Source of the DNA: Patescibacteria group bacterium
GTDB taxonomy: Bacteria; Patescibacteriota; Minisyncoccia; Phycocordibacterales; JAKFXT01
Reading direction: 5' to 3'
NCBI GenBank assembly: GCA_021731245.1
Contig: JAKFXT010000019.1
Coordinates: 1 to 55,153 of the forward strand
Length of the DNA stretch: 55,153 nucleotides
Below the pieces are notes generated by a model. The model did no database searches. It was not told where the DNA came from and was given only the letters and a program-made list of their open reading frames with translations. Every line of letters begins with the position of its first letter. Positions within the stretch are counted from its first letter, which is position 1. This document shows positions 38,903 through 47,612 of this stretch, one piece after another. The position numbers were made by a program, and so were the translations under genes.

Positions 38903-40401
38903 AGAATAATTTCCTTAAAAAACAAAAAGGAGTTGTTTTGGTTCAGGTTTTAGTTTTTGCAACTGTTTCCGTAATTATAATGACAGGGCTTGTTGGTTGG
39001 GCGGGAACGAACGTTAAAGCTTCACGTCTCGCTTTTTTTCGTGAACAGGCCTTTCAAATAGCAGAATCAGGCATTGAATATTATCGTTGGCATTTAGCGC
39101 ATGCTCAAAGTGATTTTCAAGACGGTACAGGTGCAGCTGGTCCTTACGTGCATAATTATTTAGATAAAGATGGAAATATTATAGGAACATTTACATTAGA
39201 GATTACACCTCCTCCTATTGGTTCAACCGTTGTAACAATTCGCTCCACTGGGGTTGTAAACGAATACCCAACCGTTAATAGAAAACTTGAGGTTAGAATG
39301 GCCATTCCTTCTTGGGCGCGCTATGCCGTTGCGGCGAATGCGGATATGCGTTTTGGAAGTGGAACTGAAGTTTTTGGACCACTCCACTCAAACGGAGGAA
39401 TTCGTTTTGATGGTTTGGCTCATAATATTATTTCAAGCAGTAGAACAAGTTACGATGATCCAGATCATAGTGGCGCTGTTGAGTTTGGAGTACACACCCA
39501 CACCGATCCATCGCCTCCGGCAAATCCTGCTCCACCGAATTCCCCAACTAATAATGCATTTAGAGCCAATGAAGCGCCCCCAACAAATCCCGTTCCTACG
39601 AGAAGCGATATTTTCCAAGCGGGGCGTCAATTTCCGGTTCCCGCGATTGATTTTTCTGGAATCACAACGGACTTAGCTTCTATAAGAACACAAGCACAGA
39701 CTGCATCAGGGTTTTATAGAGGAGGGTCCGGTGCTTTAGGTTATAGAGTTTTGCTTATGAATAATGATACTTTTAGCTTGTATAGAGTAAACACTTTGCG
39801 CGCAGCACCGAACAATTGTACTAACACGGCGAACCAAACAACTTGGGGGACATGGAGCATTGCGACAAGTGGTGGAGCCCAAACCCTTTTAGGGAATTAC
39901 CCAATCCCAGTTAATGGACTTATTTTTTTGGAAGATTCTCGCGTTTGGGTTGAAGGACAAATTAATACAGCCCGCGTCACTATTGCTGCCTCCCGTTTTA
40001 GCCCAGATCCTAATGTTCAATCTCAAATAACAGTTAATAATAATTTACTTTATACAAATTATGATGGGACTGACACAATTTCAATGATAGCGGAGAATAA
40101 TTTTAACGTCGGTTTATTTAGCTTAGATAATTTGCGAATTGATGGAGCTATTGTTGCTCAACTTGGACGTGTCGGTCGTTATTATTATGAAAATGATTGT
40201 TCTCCTAGTGACAATAGAAATACACTTACTTTGTATGGAATGATTGCAAGCTCTCTTCGTTATGGATTTGCTTATACAGACGGCTCTGGTTATGCAACTC
40301 GTAATATTACCTATGATGCCAATTTACTTTATTCACCACCGCCATCATTTCCACTGACATCTGACCAATACACCATAATTTCTTGGCAGGAGGTTAAATA
40401 A
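38899..40401 (+). CDS. PilX-like prepilin with long extracellular domain
   Basis: The 500-residue product begins KNNFLKKQKG, then VVLVQVLVFATVSVIIMTGLV. The +5 position is Gln rather than Glu, an exception to the prepilin rule that is also seen in PilX/GspK-type tip subunits, which lack the usual Glu. FREQAFQIAESGIEYYRWHLAHAQ is the PilX N-terminal pattern. The remaining 430 residues are beta-rich and Asn/Ser/Pro-rich (DPSPPANPAPPNSPTNN linker). It is last in the operon and followed by a GC hairpin. Confidence 0.78.
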   Translation: MKNNFLKKQKGVVLVQVLVFATVSVIIMTGLVGWAGTNVKASRLAFFREQAFQIAESGIEYYRWHLAHAQSDFQDGTGAAGPYVHNYLDKDGNIIGTFTLEITPPPIGSTVVTIRSTGVVNEYPTVNRKLEVRMAIPSWARYAVAANADMRFGSGTEVFGPLHSNGGIRFDGLAHNIISSSRTSYDDPDHSGAVEFGVHTHTDPSPPANPAPPNSPTNNAFRANEAPPTNPVPTRSDIFQAGRQFPVPAIDFSGITTDLASIRTQAQTASGFYRGGSGALGYRVLLMNNDTFSLYRVNTLRAAPNNCTNTANQTTWGTWSIATSGGAQTLLGNYPIPVNGLIFLEDSRVWVEGQINTARVTIAASRFSPDPNVQSQITVNNNLLYTNYDGTDTISMIAENNFNVGLFSLDNLRIDGAIVAQLGRVGRYYYENDCSPSDNRNTLTLYGMIASSLRYGFAYTDGSGYATRNITYDANLLYSPPPSFPLTSDQYTIISWQEVK

Positions 40402-40429
40402 TATTAGGTATTGGTTAGTAGATCAAAAT

Positions 40430-40458
40430 AAAAATCCCGCGTGCACGAAGCACGCGGG
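40430..40458 (-). terminator. GC-rich terminator of cassette gene E
   Basis: CCCGCGTGC (40436-40444) pairs perfectly with GCACGCGGG (40450-40458) around ACGAA and is followed on the minus strand by ATTTTTATTTT. It may also end the pilus operon from the other side. Confidence 0.85.
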
Positions 40459-40476
40459 GGCATGGTGGAAACTTCT

Positions 40477-40848
40477 TCAACAGTCAGCGTAGGCGACGGG
40501 TCCTGCTTGGCAGGCAATTTGGAAATCCACGAGCTCCAGCTGGTTCTTCTTGTCGCCACCGACGATACCGCCGCAGCAGTTAACGAAGGTGAGATTGAGG
40601 CCGTGGCAGACATGTTCCTGCACGAGCGGCCGTACGGCATCCGATGCGTGGATACGAATGAGTTGCTTGCCGAGCTTGGAGTTGGGGTCTTCCGTCCATT
40701 GCACGGGCCTCCCAATCTCTTTCGCTTCGTGCGCTTTGCGATGAAGGTAGTCCACGGCCTCGGGACAGTCCTCACGCACTGCTGCAAGAAGTGCCACTAT
40801 ACCCATCTTGCCACCTGCAACATGCCTTTTTACCGAAGGAAACGACAT
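40477..40848 (-). CDS. small cassette-type gene E, unknown function
   Basis: Not recognised. The product is about 123 residues, soluble, with several Cys and His (EHVCHGLNLTFVNCCGGIVGG, FQIACQAG, VREDCPEAVDYLHRKAHEAK) that could bind metal. I start at ATG 40848 because CAGGAG (40856-40861) is 7 bases upstream; a longer frame lacks such a site. Row 40621-40680 has 36 of 60 G or C, against about a quarter to two-fifths in nearby genes. It lies between two perfect GC hairpins, 40436-40458 and 40889-40924, a self-contained unit inserted after the pilus operon. Confidence 0.6.
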   Translation of the reverse strand: MSFPSVKRHVAGGKMGIVALLAAVREDCPEAVDYLHRKAHEAKEIGRPVQWTEDPNSKLGKQLIRIHASDAVRPLVQEHVCHGLNLTFVNCCGGIVGGDKKNQLELVDFQIACQAGPVAYADC

Positions 40849-40888
40849 GGATATTCTCCTGTAAGAACAATTCGCTGGCGATCTTACC

Positions 40889-40924
40889 AGCGTGCCCTCC
40901 GCCATATATTTCGGAGGGCACGCT
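40889..40924. repeat. 13-bp perfect GC hairpin upstream of cassette gene E
   Basis: AGCGTGCCCTCCG (40889-40901) pairs with CGGAGGGCACGCT (40912-40924). It lies 8 bases after the stop of the CooC-like gene and directly before a TGGTAAGAT promoter-like box of gene E. It has no T run, so it may insulate the two transcripts or mark the cassette edge. Confidence 0.7.
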
Positions 40925-40932
40925 AATAGCAT

Positions 40933-41610
40933 CTATTGCACGTATGCGAATATTTCTTTAGTCACTCGTTTCGTATCAGCTTCCATTCCATCTTTTTTAT
41001 TATTTACAGTTAAAAAGCGAACTCCTGCGATTTTAAGTTCATGCTTTATCTGTTCGGCTACACGCTTACTGTTGATAGTCGGCTCTACTACAATCACAGC
41101 CAAATCCACACTATTTAAAATTCCCGTAGCCACTGGGTCAGTGCCCGCTCGTTCATCTATTACTACGGCTTCATTTTCTTCAAGCTGTAATAGTGGTAAA
41201 TATGTTTTCAGCGGAGCCGCTAAAGAATGACTACAATGTTCACCAGAGCGGACGATTTCTGTATGGGGACCTGCAACCATAAGGAGTAAATTTTTTTCAT
41301 GTTCAGTTGTTACTTGGGAGGTAAATTCATCAGGAGGATTTAATTTGAAACCAACTCCTTTCTTCAGGGCGTGTTCTTTTGCTTCAAGAAAACCCGCTGA
41401 GTCAGATAAGCCAACATATCTTTTAATTAGATATGGATCAGACCCAAGAAACTTTGATGTAATATCCGCCCCCAAGTTAAAAGAGAAGTCCATATTATGG
41501 TCGGCGTCTATGGCAAGAACTCTATATCCTTTATTTTGTAAATATCTAACAGTCGCTGTTGCAAGCGTAGATTTGCCGCTACCTCCTTTTCCTAAGAATC
41601 CTATTATCAT
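40933..41610 (-). CDS. CooC/MinD-family P-loop ATPase
   Basis: The 225-residue product is a SIMIBI-class NTPase with the deviant Walker A GKGGSGKSTLA (two Lys), switch I AIDADHNMDF, Walker B-like EAVVIDERAGTDPVA and the VDLAVIVVEPTINSKRVAEQI segment. The nearest family is CooC, a nickel-insertion ATPase of carbon-monoxide dehydrogenase, with a Cys/His patch (GEHCSHS) near the CooC metal site. No CODH or other nickel enzyme is seen in the window, so the partner is unknown. The Fur-type regulator follows divergently. Confidence 0.82.
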   Translation of the reverse strand: MIIGFLGKGGSGKSTLATATVRYLQNKGYRVLAIDADHNMDFSFNLGADITSKFLGSDPYLIKRYVGLSDSAGFLEAKEHALKKGVGFKLNPPDEFTSQVTTEHEKNLLLMVAGPHTEIVRSGEHCSHSLAAPLKTYLPLLQLEENEAVVIDERAGTDPVATGILNSVDLAVIVVEPTINSKRVAEQIKHELKIAGVRFLTVNNKKDGMEADTKRVTKEIFAYVQ

Positions 41611-41771
41611 TTTTTATATATAGAATACAGCCCGTTTTGAAAGCATTAATAAAAAAACGGGATGGACTCTAATCTAAATGCGACTTTCTCGCATTTATAA
41701 AAATAGCATAATACAAAAATTCTTGCAAACAGACAGTTGTAAATTATTAGAAACTCTCACATAATTAAAAT

Positions 41772-42203
41772 ATGTTTAAAGAGATTAATTTTTCAGAGCT
41801 TTTACGATCGAGAGGGCTTAAGGTGACTAAAGATCGACTTTTTTTGCTTTCTGTCATAAAAAAATCAAAAAAACCAATATCTATACCCACTTTAATTAAG
41901 AGTGCTAAAAAAATAGACAGGGCTACTATTTATCGCAACGTTAAAGTTTTGTTACAAAGAGGAGTATTACAAGAGGTTTCTTTAGGACACGCTCATGCTC
42001 ATGTAGAATTGGTGGAAAATACATACCATCACCATCATGTCATATGCGAAGGTTGCGGCAGTTTAAAGGATATCGAGGTTTCTAATTCTCTTGAATCTTT
42101 AATAAAAAAAGAAGCCAAAAAACATAAAGCTGAAATTAGACACACTTTAGATTTCTACACCAACTGCGTTAAATGTAAAATAAAAAATGAAATTCTTAAT
42201 TAA
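41772..42203 (+). CDS. Fur-family metal-dependent repressor
   Basis: The 143-residue product has the Fur winged helix (LLRSRGLKVTKDRLFLLSVI, then KIDRATIYRNVKVLLQRGVLQEV) and the metal-sensing C-terminal part. TYHHHHVICEGCG and NCVKCK give the CxxC pairs of the structural zinc site, and HAHAHVEL adds a His cluster. Sensing of iron, zinc or manganese cannot be told apart. The YibE/F gene begins inside its last codons (overlap 42187-42203), so it probably controls its own operon. Confidence 0.9.
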   Translation: MFKEINFSELLRSRGLKVTKDRLFLLSVIKKSKKPISIPTLIKSAKKIDRATIYRNVKVLLQRGVLQEVSLGHAHAHVELVENTYHHHHVICEGCGSLKDIEVSNSLESLIKKEAKKHKAEIRHTLDFYTNCVKCKIKNEILN

Positions 42204-43269
42204 AGTTGTTTTTCCACTTATTTTTTTATTCCCCCTTTTTTCAAGTGGGGCTGAATTGCATAGGGATATTACAGAAACACTCCGAGCTAAAGCAACTTTA
42301 ATTATAAGTGAAGAAATCGTAGAAATTCCGGGAACTGATACCAAGGGTGTATTGCAAGAAATTGAACTTAAGATTTTAGATGGTGAACGTAAGGGTGAAT
42401 TGATAAAAGCACAAAATGATTTTTTGAAACTTGAAATAGGAGATGTTGTTTTTGTAAACCACATAGAAACAATTGAAGGTATAAATCTTTATTCTGTTCT
42501 TGAGCCAGATAGGCGTCTAGGCTTATTAATTTTATTTATTATTTTTTCATCGATAGTAATTTATTTTGGTGGCAAAGAAGGTTTTCGTTCACTAATAACT
42601 TTGCTTCTAAGTATTTTGTTAATAGCTTATGTATTTTTGCCATCAATATTAAATAACTTAGCCTCACCCTTGCTTTTGAGTATGGTTTTTGGAATTTCGT
42701 TGTTAGCTTTTTCTATGTATGGAACTCACGGTTTTAATAAAAAAACTAGCATTGCATTTTTTGGTGCGACCATTTCAATATTAATAACAGGATTTTTAGC
42801 GGCTGTTTTGGTTCCCGCTTTAAATTTATCTGGCTTTTCAAGTGATGAAGCCGTTATTTTGAATTTTTCAGAACGCGGTGCAATCGACATGGCCGGACTT
42901 CTTTTGGGTGCAATTATTATAGGTGTAATTGGAGTTTTGGATGATGTAACAATAACTCAATCCTCGGCTGTTTTTGAATTAAAAGATGCCAATAATAATT
43001 TGAGTATGAAGGAGCTTTATAAAAGGGGTACTCAAATAGGTAAAGATCACGTTGGAGCTTTAATAAATACTTTAGCTTTGGCCTACATAGGAGTTGCTTT
43101 ACCACTTTTGTTATTATTTTCTCTATCAGAAACATCTGCTTTTATCCTTGTAAATAGAGAGATTTTTGCAACAGAAATTGTCCGTATGTTAATAGGTAGT
43201 ATCGGCCTTACTTTAGCTGTTCCAATAACGACCTTTCTAGCCGCTTTAATTGCTACCAAACGCTCGTGA
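42187..43269 (+). CDS. YibE/F-family membrane protein
   Basis: The 360-residue product has a signal-like first helix, an extracytoplasmic beta domain (about 25-115, VLQEIELKILDGERKGELIKA type) and about seven membrane helices from residue 112. Family hallmarks are LDDVTITQSSAVFEL, DHVGALINTLALAY and the terminal LAVPITTFLAALI. YibE/F proteins are widespread and uncharacterised, with proposed transport roles. Overlap with fur by 17 bases suggests metal-linked regulation. The last codons contain the tpiA promoter. Confidence 0.88.
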   Translation: MKFLIKVVFPLIFLFPLFSSGAELHRDITETLRAKATLIISEEIVEIPGTDTKGVLQEIELKILDGERKGELIKAQNDFLKLEIGDVVFVNHIETIEGINLYSVLEPDRRLGLLILFIIFSSIVIYFGGKEGFRSLITLLLSILLIAYVFLPSILNNLASPLLLSMVFGISLLAFSMYGTHGFNKKTSIAFFGATISILITGFLAAVLVPALNLSGFSSDEAVILNFSERGAIDMAGLLLGAIIIGVIGVLDDVTITQSSAVFELKDANNNLSMKELYKRGTQIGKDHVGALINTLALAYIGVALPLLLLFSLSETSAFILVNREIFATEIVRMLIGSIGLTLAVPITTFLAALIATKRS

Positions 43270-43282
43270 TACAATAATTCCT

Positions 43283-44041
43283 ATGTTTAAAAAGTTAATA
43301 GTTGCTAACTGGAAAATGAATCCAGAGACTCCCTTGCAGGCCAAAACAATTGCTAAAGGTGTGTTAAAAAAAATCCCAAGAGGAGTAGAAGTTGTTCTGT
43401 GTCCACCGAACATTTTCTGGAGTGACGTGGCAAAAGTGAAACGTCCTAGCAATGTGTTTTTAGGAACGCAGAATGTTTTTTTTGAAGACAAAGGAGCTTT
43501 TACTGGAGAGGTTTCGGCTTCTATGGCCAAGGAATCAGGTGCCACCTTTTCAATAATAGGGCATTCGGAGAGACGTGCTTTAGGAGAAAGTGATGAATTT
43601 ATATCAAAGAAAGTTTTAGCTGCAAAAAACGCAGAATTGATACCTATTATTTGCGTTGGAGAGAAAGAACATGACACACAAGGTCTATATTTAGATTTTT
43701 TGAAGAAACAAATAATCAGTGCCACTTCCTTACTTAGTAAGAGCGCAATAAAAGACATTGTAATTGCCTATGAACCTATTTGGGCTATAGGAAAAGACGC
43801 AAAGAACTCTATGAGTTCTTATGATATACATCAGACATCTCTTTTTATAAGAAAAGTTTTTATTGATTTGTATGGCCAATCTGGTAAAGGAGTGAGAGTT
43901 CTTTATGGTGGCTCTGTTGCTCCAGAAAATTGTGAGGAACTTGTAAAAAATGGAGAAGTAGATGGTTTACTTGTGGGACATCAAAGTTTGATTCCAGAGA
44001 ATTTTATAAAAATACTTACAGCCGTTTCTAAAATTAAATAA
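43283..44041 (+). CDS. tpiA: triosephosphate isomerase
   Basis: Interconverts dihydroxyacetone phosphate and glyceraldehyde-3-phosphate. The 252 residues show the substrate Lys in NWKMN, electrophile His in IGHSERR, catalytic Glu in AYEPIWAIG and phosphate loop YGGSV. All catalytic residues are present. I start at ATG 43283; the longer frame begins inside the YibE/F gene. TGATACAAT (43267-43275) ends 7 bases before this start, so the promoter lies within the end of the upstream gene. pgk follows 12 bases downstream. Confidence 0.96.
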   Translation: MFKKLIVANWKMNPETPLQAKTIAKGVLKKIPRGVEVVLCPPNIFWSDVAKVKRPSNVFLGTQNVFFEDKGAFTGEVSASMAKESGATFSIIGHSERRALGESDEFISKKVLAAKNAELIPIICVGEKEHDTQGLYLDFLKKQIISATSLLSKSAIKDIVIAYEPIWAIGKDAKNSMSSYDIHQTSLFIRKVFIDLYGQSGKGVRVLYGGSVAPENCEELVKNGEVDGLLVGHQSLIPENFIKILTAVSKIK

Positions 44042-44053
44042 AAACAAAATTGA

Positions 44054-45166
44054 ATGAAAGTCGTCGATCAAATTGAAGACTGTGGAGGAAAAACAATTAT
44101 TCTTAGAGCCGATTTTAATGTTCCAGTTAAAGACGGAGCAGTTGTAGATGATAGAAGGATTACGGCCGAACTAGAAACTATAAATTTCCTTTTAGGAAAG
44201 GGGGCTAAATTAATATTAGTAAGTCATATTGAAAGTGAGGGAGAGGATACCCTTATTCCTGTTTTTAATATTCTTAAAAACAAATATAAAATTTATTTCG
44301 TAGAAGCTAATATTTCTAAAATAAAAGAAGCAAAAGAAAAATTACAAAACGGAGAAATAATTCTTGTAGAAAATATTCGCAATTTTAAAGGTGAAAAAGA
44401 AAATGACGAGAGTTTTTCCAAAGAATTCACAATGCTCGGGGATTTTTATGTGAATGAAGCCTTCCCTGTTTCTCATAGAGAACACGCCTCTGTTGTTGGT
44501 TTTCCAAAATTTTTACCATCGTTTATGGGGTTTCGGTTTAAAAAAGAAATTGAGGAACTCTCTCACGCCTTTAATCCACCCCACCCATTTATTTTCATTT
44601 TAGGGGGAGCAAAATTTGAAACTAAGGAACCCTTAATAGCAAAATTTCTAGAAATTGCGGATTATGTTTTTGTAGGTGGAGCTTTGGGTAATGATTTCTT
44701 TAAAGCTAAGGGTTATGAAATTGGGGGCTCTATTACTTCAAGCTCAGTACCACCAGAAAATATTTTAAATAATGAAAAAATAATAATTCCAATTGACGTT
44801 GTTGTTCGTGCTTCAGATGATAGGCACGTAGTAAGGGGGGCAGAGGAGATTTTACCCCAAGAAATAGTGTCAGATGCAGGTCCTAAAACTCTTGAAATAC
44901 TTCAAAAACACATTATGGAAGCTCGTACAGTATTGTGGAATGGACCTTTAGGTTTCTACGAAAAAGGTTTTGATGGCGGGACAAAAGAAATTGCAACAAC
45001 TATTGCTAAAAGCCGTGCTCGTTCAATTGTGGGAGGAGGGGATACAACGGCGGCGATTGAAAACTTAGGAGTTGCTGAAAGGTTCTCGTTTATTTCTACA
45101 GGAGGTGGCGCAATGCTTGAGTTTTTGGCCAAAGGCACGCTCCCAGGACTTGAGGCCCTTAAGTAA
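44054..45166 (+). CDS. pgk: phosphoglycerate kinase, shortened and lacking the HLGRP motif
   Basis: Makes ATP from 1,3-bisphosphoglycerate. The 370 residues (usual 390-415) keep LRADFNVPVKDG, VNEAFPVSHREHASVVG, ILGGAKFETKEPLI, LWNGPLGFYEKGFD, GGGDTTAAIENLG and STGGGAMLEFLAKGTLPG. The substrate-loop HLGRP is replaced by HIESEGEDT, losing the Arg that normally contacts 3-phosphoglycerate, and an adjacent segment is deleted. Most other active-site residues remain, so activity is likely but may be altered. It is co-transcribed with tpiA; no gap gene is in the window. Confidence 0.93.
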   Translation: MKVVDQIEDCGGKTIILRADFNVPVKDGAVVDDRRITAELETINFLLGKGAKLILVSHIESEGEDTLIPVFNILKNKYKIYFVEANISKIKEAKEKLQNGEIILVENIRNFKGEKENDESFSKEFTMLGDFYVNEAFPVSHREHASVVGFPKFLPSFMGFRFKKEIEELSHAFNPPHPFIFILGGAKFETKEPLIAKFLEIADYVFVGGALGNDFFKAKGYEIGGSITSSSVPPENILNNEKIIIPIDVVVRASDDRHVVRGAEEILPQEIVSDAGPKTLEILQKHIMEARTVLWNGPLGFYEKGFDGGTKEIATTIAKSRARSIVGGGDTTAAIENLGVAERFSFISTGGGAMLEFLAKGTLPGLEALK

Positions 45167-45169
45167 TTT

Positions 45170-45577
45170 CTAGAGTAATTTTTTTATTTTTTCTCCAGCT
45201 TTTGAGATTTCTTCTTTAGTAGGATTGGTTTTTTGCCAGTTAACAAATCCATCATTTTTGTATCTTGGAATTATGTGTACATGGGTGTGAAAAACCACTT
45301 GTCCGGAAGCAGCTTCATTATTCATGTGAACATTTACGCCATCAGCGTTAAGAGCTTCTTTTACTGCTTTAGCAACAAGTCTAGCGGTCTTTGCAACATC
45401 TTTGTAAGACTCTTCGCTTATTTCTAAAATATTTTTTGAATGAACCTTCGGAACAACCAAGGTGTGCCCGGGGTGCAATGGATTTATATCTAAGAAGGCG
45501 TACGTGTCTTCATCTTCGTATACACCTTCGCTAGAAATTTCTTTGGCTACAATTTTGCAAAATAAGCAATCATTCAT
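45170..45577 (-). CDS. HIT-family nucleotide hydrolase/transferase
   Basis: The 135-residue product is a histidine-triad protein, with the triad in VVFHTHVHIIPRY and CLFCKIVAKEI at the N-terminus (Cys pair often found in Hint-type proteins). DINPLHPGHTLVVPK is the substrate-binding strand. Hint proteins hydrolyse adenosine phosphoramidates such as AMP-lysine; the true substrate is unknown. TAGTAT (45585-45590) ends 7 bases before its start, overlapping the promoter of recJ in the other direction. Confidence 0.92.
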   Translation of the reverse strand: MNDCLFCKIVAKEISSEGVYEDEDTYAFLDINPLHPGHTLVVPKVHSKNILEISEESYKDVAKTARLVAKAVKEALNADGVNVHMNNEAASGQVVFHTHVHIIPRYKNDGFVNWQKTNPTKEEISKAGEKIKKLL

Positions 45578-45584
45578 AGAGAGT

Positions 45585-45599
45585 ATACTATGTTAAAAT
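45585..45599. promoter_or_regulatory. overlapping divergent promoters of hit and recJ
   Basis: On the plus strand TGTTAAAAT (45591-45599) ends 6 bases before recJ ATG 45606. On the minus strand TAGTAT (45585-45590) ends 7 bases before the HIT ATG. The two -10 boxes are adjacent, leaving only 28 bases between start codons; the two polymerases would exclude each other. Confidence 0.6.
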
Positions 45600-45605
45600 T
45601 CACAA

Positions 45606-47300
45606 ATGGGAAAGTATACTCTGAGAGAAAGTGCACCGGATGAAATTCAAAAAGAATTTTCAGCATATCCTGAAATATTAAGAGATTTATTTTTTAGTAG
45701 GGGGATTACGAATTTAAAAGAAGCTCAAGAATTCACAAATCCTTCCTATGAAAATCACACCCATGACCCGTTTCTAATTGCTGGAATGGATAAGGCCGTG
45801 TCGCGCATTTTAAAAGCTATAAAAGATAAGGAGCGAATTGTGATTTGGAGCGACTATGATCACGATGGAATTCCAGGAGGAGTTATTTTGCATGATTTTT
45901 TTAAAAAGATTGATTACGAAAATTTTTTAAACTATATTCCACACCGACACTCTGAAGGTTATGGTGTGAACGAAGGAGGCGTGGGAACTCTTTTTAAAGA
46001 TAAGGTGACGCTTATGATAACTGTTGATGTTGGTATCACAGATGTGGATCCGATTTCAAAGGCCCAAGACTTAGGGATTGATGTCATTGTGACCGACCAC
46101 CATTTGCCAGGAGAAAAACTGCCGAAGGCATATGTGATTTTGAATTCAAAACAAGATCACTGTGATTATCCAGACGATATGCTCTGTGGAGCCGCTCTTG
46201 CTTGGAAATTGGTCACAGCTTTAATTGAAAAAGGTAATTTTAGAGAAAAAGTCGGAGAAGGATTTGAAAAATGGCTTTTGGATTTGGTTGGAATTTCTAC
46301 TATTGCGGATATGGTGCCGCTCGTAAAAGAAAATAGAGTTTTGGCGCATTACGGATTAAAGGTTTTACGAAAAACTAGACGACCTGGACTTTTGAAACTA
46401 TTTAAAAAAATTGGAATAAGGGCAAATTTTCTTGCTGAAGATGACGTTGGTTTTTCCATAGCCCCTCGCATTAATGCAGCGTCTCGTATGGATAATCCAT
46501 ATTTAGCTTTTGAATTACTTTCAAGTACAGATGAAATAAGGACAGAAGAGCTGGCCGTAGAACTGCATAAATTAAACGATGTTAGAAAAGGCACTGTCGC
46601 CGCTATGGTTAAAGAAATGAAACACACTCTTTTGAAAAGAGAATTAATACCGAGTGTAATTGTTATGGGGAACCCACATTGGCAGCCAGCGCTTTTGGGT
46701 CTTGCCGCTATGAATCTTGTGGAAGAACACAATAGACCGGTATTTCTTTGGGGCAAAGAAGGAGGCGGAGTTTTGAAAGGATCATGTCGTTCAGATGGCT
46801 CCGTTAATCTCGTTTCTTTAATGCAAGTAGTTAAAGAGGGAGTTCTTCTTGGTTTTGGAGGCCATGCATATTCTGGAGGATTTTCGGTTCATGATGATGA
46901 AATACATTTTCTAGAGGATCATTTAAATAATGCATATGAGAAAGTTGATAAAAAAGAAATGGAAAAAGAAATTATAATTGATAAAAAATTAAATCTTGAT
47001 GATTTAAACTGGAAACTTTGGGACACTCTCTCACTCCTTTCTCCGTTTGGAGTTGCAAATCCCAAACCACTTTTTTTATTTGAAAACGTAGTCCCAGAAA
47101 AGGTAAGAACTTTTGGGAAAAAGAATGCACATTTGGAAATTACTTTTAGAAAAGATAATGGGGACTTTGTAAGGGCTATTGAATTTTTCAGTAATCGTGA
47201 AATTAAGGAAAATGAAAAAATAAATCTTGTCGCTACACTTGAGAAATCAACTTTTGGTAGATACCCAGAATTGAGATTAAGGATTGTTGATTTACTTTAA
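45606..47300 (+). CDS. recJ: RecJ-type single-stranded-DNA exonuclease
   Basis: A 5'-3' single-stranded DNA exonuclease of the DHH family. The 564 residues include WSDYDHDGIPGGVI (motif I; E. coli has DYDxDGxTA), ITVDVGITDVDPI, the DHH motif VTDHHLPGEKLP, CGAALAWKLV and PRINAASRMDNPYLAFELL. The DHHA1 domain with GFGGHAYSGGFSV and the C-terminal OB-like domain follow. RecJ acts in mismatch and recombination repair and on DNA entering recombination. Confidence 0.94.
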   Translation: MGKYTLRESAPDEIQKEFSAYPEILRDLFFSRGITNLKEAQEFTNPSYENHTHDPFLIAGMDKAVSRILKAIKDKERIVIWSDYDHDGIPGGVILHDFFKKIDYENFLNYIPHRHSEGYGVNEGGVGTLFKDKVTLMITVDVGITDVDPISKAQDLGIDVIVTDHHLPGEKLPKAYVILNSKQDHCDYPDDMLCGAALAWKLVTALIEKGNFREKVGEGFEKWLLDLVGISTIADMVPLVKENRVLAHYGLKVLRKTRRPGLLKLFKKIGIRANFLAEDDVGFSIAPRINAASRMDNPYLAFELLSSTDEIRTEELAVELHKLNDVRKGTVAAMVKEMKHTLLKRELIPSVIVMGNPHWQPALLGLAAMNLVEEHNRPVFLWGKEGGGVLKGSCRSDGSVNLVSLMQVVKEGVLLGFGGHAYSGGFSVHDDEIHFLEDHLNNAYEKVDKKEMEKEIIIDKKLNLDDLNWKLWDTLSLLSPFGVANPKPLFLFENVVPEKVRTFGKKNAHLEITFRKDNGDFVRAIEFFSNREIKENEKINLVATLEKSTFGRYPELRLRIVDLL

Positions 47301-47347
47301 TAATACTGATTGAATAAGAACCTCTGTTCTTTCTGGGGGGGGTAATA

Positions 47348-47599
47348 ATGGAAGAGCTCTTCCATCGACTTGTTCTAAATAACGCCTTAAACCCCTTAAC
47401 CTCTAAAGACGACGAGGAGATTGTGTTTTCGGCACTTGAACGTGATTTAAAGAAACTTTATCGACGTACGGTTAATGTAAGGATTTTGGATATTGTCGTT
47501 GAAGGAAGGCCTCTTCTCGGTTGGGAAAAGGGGAGTGATTTGACAGACGAGGCAGCAATTCCGGTTACGACCGTCATCGTAAAGTACAATTTCCGCTAA
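47348..47599 (+). CDS. small cassette-type gene F, unknown function
   Basis: Not recognised. The 83-residue product is acidic then basic (LTSKDDEEIVFSALERDLKKLYRRTVNVRI) and ends in a beta-like VTTVIVKYNFR. Eight G residues (47335-47342) lie 5 bases before ATG 47348 as a strong ribosome site. An AAGAAC/GTTCTT hairpin lies just before it. The gene begins 47 bases after recJ and has its own terminator. Composition is moderately higher in G+C than recJ. Confidence 0.55.
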   Translation: MEELFHRLVLNNALNPLTSKDDEEIVFSALERDLKKLYRRTVNVRILDIVVEGRPLLGWEKGSDLTDEAAIPVTTVIVKYNFR

Positions 47600-47612
47600 C
47601 GCCTGTTTAACT

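Noticed and set aside
40441-40926. 161-codon open frame on the plus strand opposite cassette gene E
   Set aside because: High G+C leaves both strands open; only the minus-strand frame has a ribosome site (40856-40861) and a terminator with a T run.
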